A DNA stretch of 64,000 nt from Verrucomicrobiota bacterium (GTDB lineage: Bacteria > Verrucomicrobiota > Verrucomicrobiia > Limisphaerales > J093), in contig JAKLFY010000002.1 of assembly GCA_022710935.1 (NCBI GenBank), forward strand, positions 1-64,000, in the 5' to 3' direction. A program made the position numbers and the translations under genes. This document shows, piece by piece, positions 46,995 through 55,298 of the stretch. Numbering within the stretch: position 1 is the first letter of the stretch; every line of letters begins with the position of its first letter. A model generated the notes under the pieces. The model had not been told where the DNA came from. It ran no database searches and was given only the letters and a program-made list of their open reading frames with translations.

Positions 46995-48524
46995 TCAGGC
47001 TTGTTCGAGCCGGCGCACCAGCGTTCGATCGCGGTCGTAGATGTTGACCGACAGGGGCAGATGACCCGGGAGCGAATGGGTGGCGCAGCCCAGACAGGGA
47101 TCGTAGGCGCGAAACGCCATCTCGATCTTGTTCAGGAGGCCTTCGGTGACCTTGCCGCCCTTGATGAGGCCCTTGGCGGCGCGCTCGACGCTCATCGCGA
47201 TCCGCGCGGCGTTGTTCTGCGTGGCGACAATCATGTTCGCCATCGTGATCAAACCCCGTTCGTCGGTCTGGTAATGATGGAACAGCGTGCCGCGCGGGGC
47301 TTCGACCACGCCGATGCCTTCCTTGGGGACGCTGGTCGGGACGCGCCGGACATCCGGGCTGGTGATTTCCGGATCGTTCACGAGTTGTTCCATCCGCTCG
47401 GCGGCGAAGATCATCTCGATGGCGCGCGCGAGGTGGTTGGCGAGGGTGTGATGGACCGGTTTGCCGCCCAGGGTCTTGAAGAACTCCTCGTAGGCAGCCT
47501 GGGCCTTCGGCGTGGCCAGACCATCGGCCGCGTTCAGGCGCGCGAGCGGCGCCACCGAATACACACTGGTCTCGGGACCCTCCGCGAAATCCATCCAGCC
47601 GCGCGGCTTGAGGAAGGTGAACTTCATGTAGCTCCACGGCTCGACGTGTTCGGCCACATAGTCGCGATACTGATGCGTGGCGAACTTGCAGATCTCCTTG
47701 CCGTTGCAGTCCACAACCCGCAGCTTGCCGTCGTAGAAATTCACCCGGTTCTGCTCGTCCACCATCCCCATGTAGCAGGTCTTGTGCGTGTACGCGTCGG
47801 ACGTGATCATCTTCACGTACTCCGGATTCCCGAGCACGATCTTCTTGAGCACGTCCACCGTCCACTCCGCGAACTCGACGGCGTCCTTGGCCAACTGCTT
47901 GAACTTGGGCAAATCCGCGGGATCGAGCGCCTTGCTGACGCCGCCGGGCAAGCCCAGCACCGGATGCACCACCTTCCCGCCAAAATAGGCGATCAACTCC
48001 CGCACCCGGCGCCGCGTGGTGAGAACCCGCTTGCCGGCCTCGAGGCCGACCTTGCCAATCACGCCGACAATGTTCCGCTCCGCCGGCGGCGCTTCCGGGC
48101 CGACGATGAAATCCGGACCGCCCAGGACGAAGACGTGCAGGGCGTGGTCTTCGAGCATGAAGGCGTTGTAGACCAGCTCGCGGATCTTCCGGCCCGGCGA
48201 CGTGGGCTCGACTTTGTACAGATCGTCCAGGCACTTGGTCGCGGCCATGTGGTGGGCGGTGGGACACACGCCGCAAATGCGGCTGGTGATCTGCGGCATG
48301 TCCTCCGCCGGCCTGCCAATGCTGAACACCTCGAAACCGCGCAGCTCGGGCACCTGCATGTAAGCGCGCTCGACGTCGCCCTTGTCGTCGAGAAAGATGT
48401 CGATCTTGCCGTGCCCTTCGAGGCGGGTGATGGGCTCGACGGTGAACCGACGCCGCCCCATCTGATAGGCCGCGTTGGCGCGCGCCGCCCCCTGGTTGAA
48501 TGCGTCTTTGACAGCTTGTTCCAT
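46995..48524 (-). CDS. mvhA: F420-non-reducing-type [NiFe] hydrogenase large subunit MvhA
   Basis: 509 aa. NiFe ligands are in RICGVCPTAHH and DPCLGCATHS. The overall layout and neighbours fit group 3c hydrogenases that work with heterodisulfide-reductase-like partners. It is the H2-oxidising subunit of the Hdr-Mvh complex. 11 bp after mvhG. Confidence 0.93.
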   Translation of the reverse strand: MEQAVKDAFNQGAARANAAYQMGRRRFTVEPITRLEGHGKIDIFLDDKGDVERAYMQVPELRGFEVFSIGRPAEDMPQITSRICGVCPTAHHMAATKCLDDLYKVEPTSPGRKIRELVYNAFMLEDHALHVFVLGGPDFIVGPEAPPAERNIVGVIGKVGLEAGKRVLTTRRRVRELIAYFGGKVVHPVLGLPGGVSKALDPADLPKFKQLAKDAVEFAEWTVDVLKKIVLGNPEYVKMITSDAYTHKTCYMGMVDEQNRVNFYDGKLRVVDCNGKEICKFATHQYRDYVAEHVEPWSYMKFTFLKPRGWMDFAEGPETSVYSVAPLARLNAADGLATPKAQAAYEEFFKTLGGKPVHHTLANHLARAIEMIFAAERMEQLVNDPEITSPDVRRVPTSVPKEGIGVVEAPRGTLFHHYQTDERGLITMANMIVATQNNAARIAMSVERAAKGLIKGGKVTEGLLNKIEMAFRAYDPCLGCATHSLPGHLPLSVNIYDRDRTLVRRLEQA

Positions 48525-48535
48525 AGCGGGTGACC

Positions 48536-49510
48536 TTATTTGACCGGCAAATTGACTTTACGGCGCATCAGGCTCTTCGCAAGTCCGTAGCGGTAGAACG
48601 TGCCCACCGGATCGGGAATCCCCTCGAGCACCTTGTTGATCTCGCCCTCCTCCTTCGGCGCAATGTTCGAACAGAGCGACGAGAGGATTTTGAGCCCCTG
48701 GTCGCGCACGCGCGAGGTCGGGCCAAAACACCCGGTGCAGGGCATCCCTCCGCGGAGGCACGCGGCCTCGCATCCGCTGCGCGTGCTCGGCCCCATGCAG
48801 ACGATGCCCTGCGCCAGCAAACACAGGTTGGGATCCATCAGCTTCTGATGCGGCCGCCTGAACTCCGCGAAGCTGGTGTTCACCGGCTTCGAGGCCTTCC
48901 GCGGACACTCGTCGCACAGCGCAATGTCCGGCGCGATCACCGAGCCCTTGGGCGGCAGCCGGTTCTCGAGCAGGGCCGTCACCGCCGCCTTCGTCAGCTT
49001 GGGCGTGGGCGGGCACCCCGGCACGTAGTAGTCGACCTCGACCACCTGGTCCAGCGCCCGCACCACGTTGTGCAGTTCCGGCAGGGTCGGCTCGCGACCG
49101 CCGTCCGCGAACTTCAATTGCGGGCGCGTCTTCTTCGGATTCGCCATGCTCGGCGCATCCTCGTAATTGAACTTGAGCATGTGCTCGCGCGAGAACTGAT
49201 TGCCCAGAGCGGGGATGCCGCCCAGATGGGCGCAGGCCCCGTAGGCGATCAGGTACTGGCTCTTGCGGCGCAGCATGTGGGCCATCTCCTCCTGCTCGGT
49301 GGTGCGAATGGCCCCGTTGAGCAGGGTGGCCACAATGGACTTGTCGGGCATCGCCTCGATGTCCTTGTACTTGAAATCCATCGCCACGGGCCAAAGGACG
49401 ATGTCCACCTTCTCGACAACGCCCAGGATGTCCTCGGCCAGGTCGACCACCGTCTCTTCGCAGCCTCCGCACGAGGCGCACCAGTAAAACGCGACTTTGG
49501 GTTTAGACAT
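48536..49510 (-). CDS. mvhG: [NiFe] hydrogenase small subunit MvhG
   Basis: 324 aa from ATG at 49510. Near the N-terminus, WCASCGGCEE and AYGACAHLGG and YYVPGCPPTP supply proximal cluster ligands. Additional Cys groups follow (IALCDECPRK, GIVCMGPSTRSGCEAAC, MPCTGCFGPTS), consistent with two further [4Fe-4S] clusters of group 3c small subunits. The stop of mvhD overlaps by 8 bases. Confidence 0.92.
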   Translation of the reverse strand: MSKPKVAFYWCASCGGCEETVVDLAEDILGVVEKVDIVLWPVAMDFKYKDIEAMPDKSIVATLLNGAIRTTEQEEMAHMLRRKSQYLIAYGACAHLGGIPALGNQFSREHMLKFNYEDAPSMANPKKTRPQLKFADGGREPTLPELHNVVRALDQVVEVDYYVPGCPPTPKLTKAAVTALLENRLPPKGSVIAPDIALCDECPRKASKPVNTSFAEFRRPHQKLMDPNLCLLAQGIVCMGPSTRSGCEAACLRGGMPCTGCFGPTSRVRDQGLKILSSLCSNIAPKEEGEINKVLEGIPDPVGTFYRYGLAKSLMRRKVNLPVK

Positions 49511-50051
49511 GAGCCACCTCCGATTTCGAGGCTGCAGCGGGCTTCTGGAGCTTCGCGGCGCAGGCGCATCCCGCCCCCGCGGCGTCCCCGCGGATCTCCT
49601 CCTCCAGACGGGTGACCTCCTTGTCCCATTCTTCAAAACGCTGCGGCAGACCAAGCGGCCCGAGTTTCATGAGTTGCTCGGTCATTTCGTTGATGACCGC
49701 CTTGACCTTGTCGCCTTCGGCGGCCGAAATCCACTCGAGACGCACCCGTTCCTCCTCGATCCCCATGTCCCGGAGCAGGCGCTTGAGCAGTTGGAACCGA
49801 CGCAACATCTTGTAGTTCCCCTCGGCGTAGTGGCAGTCCCCGGGATGACACCCGCCGATCAGCACGCCGTCCGCCCCGCGCGTCAGCGCGTCCAGGACAA
49901 ACTGCGGGTCGACCCGCCCCGAACACATCAGCCGGATCACGCGGACATTCGAAGCGTACTTCATGCGCGACACCCCGGCCAGATCGGCCGCCGTGTAGGT
50001 GCACCAATTGCAGAAAAACGCCACAATGCGCGGTCGCCATTCCTTAGTCAT
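49503..50051 (-). CDS. mvhD: Electron-transfer subunit MvhD
   Basis: 182 aa from ATG at 50051. Five Cys in the family pattern: FFCNWCTYTAADLAG, RLMCSGRVD, and GGCHPGDCHY, holding a [2Fe-2S] cluster that passes electrons to HdrA. Typical MvhD proteins are about 140 aa; the last 25 residues (DAAGAGCACAAKLQKPAAAS) are an extra low-complexity tail. It overlaps hdrA by 8 bases and mvhG by 8 bases. Confidence 0.92.
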   Translation of the reverse strand: MTKEWRPRIVAFFCNWCTYTAADLAGVSRMKYASNVRVIRLMCSGRVDPQFVLDALTRGADGVLIGGCHPGDCHYAEGNYKMLRRFQLLKRLLRDMGIEEERVRLEWISAAEGDKVKAVINEMTEQLMKLGPLGLPQRFEEWDKEVTRLEEEIRGDAAGAGCACAAKLQKPAAASKSEVAHV

Positions 50052-52092
50052 AAGCCAGTACTCCTTGAATCTCGCTGAAAATCTGCTCGTCCTCGAACAG
50101 GTTCTGCACAATCGAACCGGACGGGCAGGCCCCGACACATGTGCCGCAGCCCTTGCACAACGCCTCGTTGATGTGCGCCTTCTTCCGCGTTTCGTCGTAC
50201 AGAATCGCCGAGTACGGACAGAGCGGAACGCACGATTTGCAGCCCGAGCATTCCTCGTCGAGAATGAACGCGGTGTTCGGCTCCTGCTCGACATAGCCCT
50301 TGTCGATCAACACAAGCGCCTCCGCCGCCGCCGCGCCCGCCTGCGCCACGGTGTCCGGAATGTCCCGCGGCCCCTGACACGCCCCGGCGATGAAGATGCC
50401 GTCGGTGAACGTGTTGACCGGGGCGAGCTTCGGGTGGCGTTCGAGGAAGAACCCCTCGGTGCCGCAGCTCATGTTGAACAGACGCCTCACATCCTGGGCG
50501 TCGGCCTGCGGCTCGAGACCGCTGGACAACACCACCATGTCGACCGGGATGCGCCGCACGTAGCCGGCCAGCGTGTCCTCGACGCGGATCACAAGCTTGC
50601 CCTCCTCCTCGGGCGTCATGGCCCAGTCGGTCACCTCGCCCACGCGTCCCCGGATGAAGTGCACACCCTCGTCCAGCAGCTTGTTGTAGAACTCCTCGTA
50701 GCCTTTGCCCGGCGCCCGAATGTCAATGTAGAAGTTGTAAACCTCGGCGTCGGTGTGCTCCTTGAGCAAATGCGCCAGCTTCATCGAGTACATGCAGCAC
50801 ACCCGCGAGCACCAGATGTTGGTCTTCTTGTCGCGCGAGCCGACGCAATGGATGATGCCGATGCTCTTCGGATGCTTGGGCGAGCCGTCGGGATTCTTGC
50901 CCTCCCGCAGGATCACCTCGCCGCCGGTCGGCCCCGACGCGTTGACCAGCCGCTCGATCTCGAGCGCCGTGTACACGTTCTTGTAGATGCCGTATCCGTA
51001 CCCCGGGATGCGCTTGGAATCGAACGTCTTGAAGCCCGTGGCCACGATGATCGTGCCGACCTCGATTTCCTTGATCTCCTCTTTCTGCGTGAAATCGATC
51101 GCGTTCTTGTCGCCGCACGCCTCGACGCACGTCTTCTTGCACTTGTCCGAGACGATCGGCGTGCCGTCCGGGCCCTTGGCCCGTTTGAAGTTCAGGCAGA
51201 CGTTGGGATCGATCACGACGATCTGGGGCGTCGCCTGCGGGAAAGGGATGTAGACCGGCTTGCGCTTGCCCAGGCCCTCGTTGAACTCGTCCTCGAACTT
51301 CGGCTCCTTGAAAACGCACTGCGAGATGCAATCCATGCACCCGATGCACCGCTCCTCGCTGATGTAACGGGGCTTGCGCTTCACCCGCACCTTGTAGTTG
51401 CCCACGTAGCCGTCCACCTGCGCCACCTCCGAGTAGCTCCACAGGGTGATGTTCGGATGCGCCCCCACCTCGGACATCTTCGGCGTCAGAATGCACGCGG
51501 CGCAATCAAGCGTCGGAAACGTCTTGTCGAACTTGGCCATGTGCCCGCCGATCGACGGCTCCCGTTCCACCAGGTACACCTTCTTGCCCGCATTGGCCAG
51601 CGTCATCGCCGCATGAATGCCCGCGATCCCGCCGCCGACCACCAAGGCATCGGGGTTGATCTTGACCGTCTTGGTCTCGAGCGCCTTGTGGAATGCCACC
51701 CGGTCGATCGCCGCATGGGCCAGCGCCTTGGCCTTCGCGGTCGCTTCCCCGCGATCGGTGTGCACCCAGGAATCGTGTTCCCGGATGTTGACCATGTGAA
51801 AATAGTACGGGTTCAGGCCGCCGGCCGCCGTCGCGCTGCGGAAGGTGTGCTCGTGAAGCAGAGGCGAGCAGGACGCCACCACCACGCGGTTCAAGTTGTA
51901 CTCCCGGATGTCCTTCTGGATCAGTTCCTGGCCGGGATCGGAGCACATGTACTTGTAGTCGCGCGAAAGCACCACGTTGGGAAGCCCCTTGACGTACTTG
52001 GCGACATCGGCGCAATCCACCATCGCGGCGATGTTGTGCCCGCAATGGCAAACGTAGAAACCGATCCTGGTGTTTTCCTTCGTGCTTTGCAT
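50044..52092 (-). CDS. hdrA: Heterodisulfide reductase-like flavoprotein HdrA
   Basis: 682 aa: an N-terminal Fe-S region (IGFYVCHCGHNIAAMVD), a FAD-binding Rossmann motif (ALVVGGGIAGIHAAMTLA), Cys clusters (CIGCMDCISQC, CVEAC), and two C-terminal ferredoxin-type clusters (CSGCKSCVPLC, CKGCGTCVGAC). It holds the FAD that splits electron pairs in HdrABC-MvhADG complexes. Overlap with mvhD and a 39-bp gap to hdrB support co-expression. Confidence 0.93.
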   Translation of the reverse strand: MQSTKENTRIGFYVCHCGHNIAAMVDCADVAKYVKGLPNVVLSRDYKYMCSDPGQELIQKDIREYNLNRVVVASCSPLLHEHTFRSATAAGGLNPYYFHMVNIREHDSWVHTDRGEATAKAKALAHAAIDRVAFHKALETKTVKINPDALVVGGGIAGIHAAMTLANAGKKVYLVEREPSIGGHMAKFDKTFPTLDCAACILTPKMSEVGAHPNITLWSYSEVAQVDGYVGNYKVRVKRKPRYISEERCIGCMDCISQCVFKEPKFEDEFNEGLGKRKPVYIPFPQATPQIVVIDPNVCLNFKRAKGPDGTPIVSDKCKKTCVEACGDKNAIDFTQKEEIKEIEVGTIIVATGFKTFDSKRIPGYGYGIYKNVYTALEIERLVNASGPTGGEVILREGKNPDGSPKHPKSIGIIHCVGSRDKKTNIWCSRVCCMYSMKLAHLLKEHTDAEVYNFYIDIRAPGKGYEEFYNKLLDEGVHFIRGRVGEVTDWAMTPEEEGKLVIRVEDTLAGYVRRIPVDMVVLSSGLEPQADAQDVRRLFNMSCGTEGFFLERHPKLAPVNTFTDGIFIAGACQGPRDIPDTVAQAGAAAAEALVLIDKGYVEQEPNTAFILDEECSGCKSCVPLCPYSAILYDETRKKAHINEALCKGCGTCVGACPSGSIVQNLFEDEQIFSEIQGVLAYD

Positions 52093-52131
52093 GTCGGTCT
52101 TCTTTCGGTTCGAGAAATCGCTTCGGGCGGC

Positions 52132-53031
52132 TCAACTCGCCGCCGCCGCGGTCCGCGCGGCACAACAGGCCGGCGCCGACGCCAGCGGTTTCATCGGCAC
52201 CAAACCGCGTTGCAGCCCCATCTGTTTGGCCGTCATGCCAAAGGCCAAACCCATGAGCTGGCTGAAGTACACAGTCGGGATCCGGGTGGATTCCCACTTC
52301 GCGGCGATCTTGCCGTGGAACGAGTCCAGATTGAACAGGCAGAGGGGACACACCGTGGCGATCACATCCGCGCCGCGCTTGATGGCTTCCTTCAAAATGA
52401 TGTAGGAGAGCCGCAGCCCCGCCTCGGGCAGCGTGCCGGTCAGGCTCCCGCCGCAGCACTTGGTCTTGAGCGGGAACTGGACCACCGTCGCGCCCAGCGC
52501 TTCGAGGATGCGGTCCATCGAGGTCGGATTGAACTGGTCGTCGAACGTCGCATACGGACGAACGATCTGGCACCCGTAATAAGGCGCCACTTTCAGGCCC
52601 TTGAGCGGATGCGTCACCTTCTGCTTGATCGCATCCATCCCCACGTCGCTGATCAGCACGTCCAGCGGATGCCGCACCGGGATGTCGGTCGAGTACTTGA
52701 GATTCACGGACGCCATCGCGCGATCGACCGTGGACTTGATGTGCGGGTAGTCGTGGATGAGGTGCTGGGTCTTGTTGAGCACCAGGTAACACGCGCTGCA
52801 CGGCGCCAGCACCTGCTGCAAGCCCGCTTTCTCCGCAATCGCCAGATTCCGGGAAGCCGCCACGCATGCCTTGCCTTCGTCGACCGCCATGTAGGCCGTC
52901 GCCCCGCAGCAGTTCCAATCCGGCAACTCTTCGAGTTCGATGCCGAGGTGCCGCATCACGGGCAGGAGCGACTCCTCGTAGGCCCGTCCTTGTCCCTTCA
53001 GCGAGCAGCCAGGATAATACGAGTACTTCAT
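52132..53031 (-). CDS. hdrB: Heterodisulfide reductase-like subunit HdrB
   Basis: 299 aa from ATG at 53031 (MKYSYYPGCSLKGQG); a GTG at 53046 that overlaps the hdrC stop is possible. Both CCG domains are intact: DWNCCGATAY with PCSACYLV, and KTKCCGGSLTG with TVCPLCLFN. In methanogens HdrB holds the non-cubane [4Fe-4S] clusters that reduce the CoM-S-S-CoB disulfide. The bacterial substrate is unknown. Confidence 0.93.
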   Translation of the reverse strand: MKYSYYPGCSLKGQGRAYEESLLPVMRHLGIELEELPDWNCCGATAYMAVDEGKACVAASRNLAIAEKAGLQQVLAPCSACYLVLNKTQHLIHDYPHIKSTVDRAMASVNLKYSTDIPVRHPLDVLISDVGMDAIKQKVTHPLKGLKVAPYYGCQIVRPYATFDDQFNPTSMDRILEALGATVVQFPLKTKCCGGSLTGTLPEAGLRLSYIILKEAIKRGADVIATVCPLCLFNLDSFHGKIAAKWESTRIPTVYFSQLMGLAFGMTAKQMGLQRGLVPMKPLASAPACCAARTAAAAS

Positions 53032-53042
53032 GCGTCGGCCTT

Positions 53043-53618
53043 TCACTTTCCTTCGTCCACCGTCTCGAGCATCCGCGCCAGGTCAGCCCGGCCCCGGATC
53101 TTCTCCTGGATCATCGAGAACCGCCCTGTCTTGATCATGCCCAAGCCCAGGGGAGCCATCCCCATGGCGGCGAAAGGATTGGTCTTCATGTACATCTTGG
53201 TGGCCAGCAGGATCTCGTTCACCCGCCCGTAGTCGTGCACCATCTTCGTAAACTCCTGCGCCAACACCGGAGTCGGCAGACCGCGCGGATAAACCTTCTC
53301 CTTGATGGCCCGCTGCTTGAGCTCGTACATGATGTCCGTGATCTTGATCTGCCGCGGACACTCGACGGTGCAGGCGTAACACGAGGCGCACAGCCAGATG
53401 GTCTTGCTCCCCAGAACCTCGTTCTTGAAGTCGAACCGCGTCATCTCCATCACCTGCCGCGGCGTGAAATCCATGTATATGCTCAAAGGGCACACCCCCG
53501 AACAGGTGCCGCACTGGATGCAGTCCTTCAACTCCTCGCACCCAGGCACGCTCATGACTTCCTCGCCGAAGCCTTTGACCCGGTCCGCCTCGTACTTGAT
53601 TGTGCGCGTCATCTCCAT
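53043..53618 (-). CDS. hdrC: Heterodisulfide reductase-like subunit HdrC
   Basis: 191 aa with two [4Fe-4S] motifs: CIQCGTCSGVCPLSI and CASCYACTVECPRQI. It relays electrons from HdrA to HdrB. First gene of the hdrCBA-mvhDGA run; upstream is a 591-bp repeat-rich spacer that must hold the promoter. M1 at 53618 is preceded by GGAAGG. Confidence 0.92.
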   Translation of the reverse strand: MEMTRTIKYEADRVKGFGEEVMSVPGCEELKDCIQCGTCSGVCPLSIYMDFTPRQVMEMTRFDFKNEVLGSKTIWLCASCYACTVECPRQIKITDIMYELKQRAIKEKVYPRGLPTPVLAQEFTKMVHDYGRVNEILLATKMYMKTNPFAAMGMAPLGLGMIKTGRFSMIQEKIRGRADLARMLETVDEGK

Positions 53619-53850
53619 AAAAAACCCGCCTTCCCATCAGCCAATCAGGCCCGTCTTCCCCCAGCCGCCAGAACGCCTCGGTTCGCCCTCGACGCCTGCA
53701 TCGCCGCCATCCTGATAAGATGCGTTCATTCCTCTAGCCCCCCCTCTGGCCCGGTGCTAACCGGGATTTGTTTAAAAAGCATCTTTTTTTGGTTTGCCCA
53801 CCCGCCAGCCACCCGGGAACAGCCCGCTCCGCACCCCGCAAACCGCGGAA

Positions 53851-54081
53851 CGGTGCGTCTGGTTGTTGTCGGAGTTCTGTCGCCCGGTGAGGGCACCGGG
53901 CCTACAACGAATGGAGACTCCCGCTGTAGGCCGCGTGCCCCCACGCGGCGCAAGGACAGACATCGGTGCAGGCGCCGGGTCAGGGGACCCGGCCTACAAG
54001 CTGAGGATGTCCATTCTGTAGGCCGCGTGCCCTCACGCGGCGCAGATCCGATTCCTACCAACAGCATCCAGATACACTGAC
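53851..54081. repeat. Composite of three dispersed repeat families upstream of hdrC
   Basis: In order: the GTCGCCCGGTGAGGGCAC unit (53851-53925, matching 27264 and 34331), GTAGGCCGCGTGCCCCCACG (53930-53951), GCCGGGTCAGGGGACCCGGC (53973-53993), a second GTAGGCCGCGTGCCCTCACG (54019-54041), and CCAGATACACTGA (54068-54080). It fills most of the gene-free stretch 53619-54209 between the divergent hdrC and PEP-CTERM genes. Only 53750-53800, with an AT-rich stretch, looks like room for a promoter. Confidence 0.8.
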
Positions 54082-54096
54082 CGGCGCGGAAAACTC

Positions 54097-54141
54097 ACGG
54101 TGTTTTGACGGTGTTTTGACGGTGTTTTGAGCGGTGTTTTG
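54097..54141. repeat. Four 11-bp direct repeats (ACGGTGTTTTG)
   Basis: Units start at 54097, 54108, 54119 and 54131; the fourth begins GCGG and is separated by one extra A. They lie about 70 bp upstream of the PEP-CTERM gene. Period 11 places the copies on about the same face of the helix, which would suit cooperative binding of a regulator, but simple tandem duplication explains them as well. Confidence 0.85.
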
Positions 54142-54209
54142 AGTTGACGGCCCAGCTCGCCGACGCACAGAGTGCAGCTCAGCCACTGGGGCAGGGACTG
54201 ACTCGATCC

Positions 54210-55208
54210 ATGAACGCCATGACACTTCACCAACGGATTCTGCCTGCGACGTCCATCCTCACAACCGCCGCAGCCCTAATCGCTTGCACCCCGCTGGCCG
54301 AGGCGGCCACAGTCGCCCACTGGCGATTCGAGGAAGGCCCGGCCGACGCGCAAATGACCCATGTCTCCGGCACCAGCGGGGTTTGGTCGGCAGATGTCGC
54401 CGATGCCTCCGGCAACGGCAACGCCCTGTCGGTCTGGACCGGGGAGGGTTGGGCGGGTTACGCTTACAAGGCCGATGTGGCCGCCCCCATCGTCCCGCCC
54501 GCGGGCCTCGAGAACAATTTCAGTGTCAAGAATACCGGCGGCTACCCGGGAATGTGGAACAACACCCTCCGGACCTGGACGCCCTCGGCGTTCACAATCG
54601 AGGCGTCGTTCAAGCCTGAAACCGGCGGTTGGCGGACAATCGTCGGCCGCGACAGCCTCGGGGCCGGCACACAGCCGGGTGCCGATGCGCTCGCATCGGC
54701 CCTCTATTTCCAGATCCAACCCGACAACAACGTCGCCATCACCTTCCAGGATGTGACGGGCTTTCAGTACACCGCCGTGTCCGCCCCGAATGCGGTGCAG
54801 GGATTCGATTGGAGCACGGATCCCGATGGCCTCACGGGCAAATGGTACAGCCTGGCGGGCGTGAGCGACGGCGAAACACTCTCTCTCTATCTCAACGAAA
54901 TCGCGACCGGCACAGGCTATCACCTGGTCGCCCAGACCGATTTGACCGCCCAGGGCAGCGCAAACACGGCCTTCACGGCCGGTCTGGGCAGCGGCGGCGA
55001 CTGGACCGCGGGCGATTTCACGGTGGGTCGTGGCATGTACAACGGCGGCCATGGCGACCGCGCTTACGGGTTTATCGACGAAGTGCGCCTCTCGGACGGC
55101 GCGTTGACGCCTGACCAGTTCCTCTTCGCAATCCCCGAACCGAGCACCTTCGCCCTTGTCCTCCTGGGCGGCCTGACACTCGTCTTCCGCCGCCGCGTCG
55201 CGCGCTGA
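54210..55208 (+). CDS. PEP-CTERM exported protein with LamG-like domain
   Basis: 332 aa from ATG at 54210. Signal peptide (SILTTAAALIACTPLAEA), a concanavalin/LamG-like beta domain (VAHWRFEEG to FIDEVRLSDGALTPDQFL), and a PEP-CTERM tail IPEPSTFALVLLGGLTLVF followed by RRRVAR. The tail marks a substrate of an exosortase that is sorted to the outer envelope or extracellular matrix. Ligand unknown. Confidence 0.88.
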   Translation: MNAMTLHQRILPATSILTTAAALIACTPLAEAATVAHWRFEEGPADAQMTHVSGTSGVWSADVADASGNGNALSVWTGEGWAGYAYKADVAAPIVPPAGLENNFSVKNTGGYPGMWNNTLRTWTPSAFTIEASFKPETGGWRTIVGRDSLGAGTQPGADALASALYFQIQPDNNVAITFQDVTGFQYTAVSAPNAVQGFDWSTDPDGLTGKWYSLAGVSDGETLSLYLNEIATGTGYHLVAQTDLTAQGSANTAFTAGLGSGGDWTAGDFTVGRGMYNGGHGDRAYGFIDEVRLSDGALTPDQFLFAIPEPSTFALVLLGGLTLVFRRRVAR

Positions 55209-55298
55209 ACCGAATCCTGAGGAAGACTCCCGGAGACGTGCGGGCACGCGAGACGCGTGCAGGACGTTGTCATTCCCTGATCGGCCTCAAGACGAGTC

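Noticed and set aside
46953-48533. 526-codon open frame on the plus strand
   Set aside because: It is antisense to mvhA and has no recognisable protein pattern.
49999-53232. 1077-codon open frame on the plus strand
   Set aside because: It is antisense to hdrA, hdrB and mvhD, whose motifs are clear; the frame has His/Arg/Leu-rich shadow composition.
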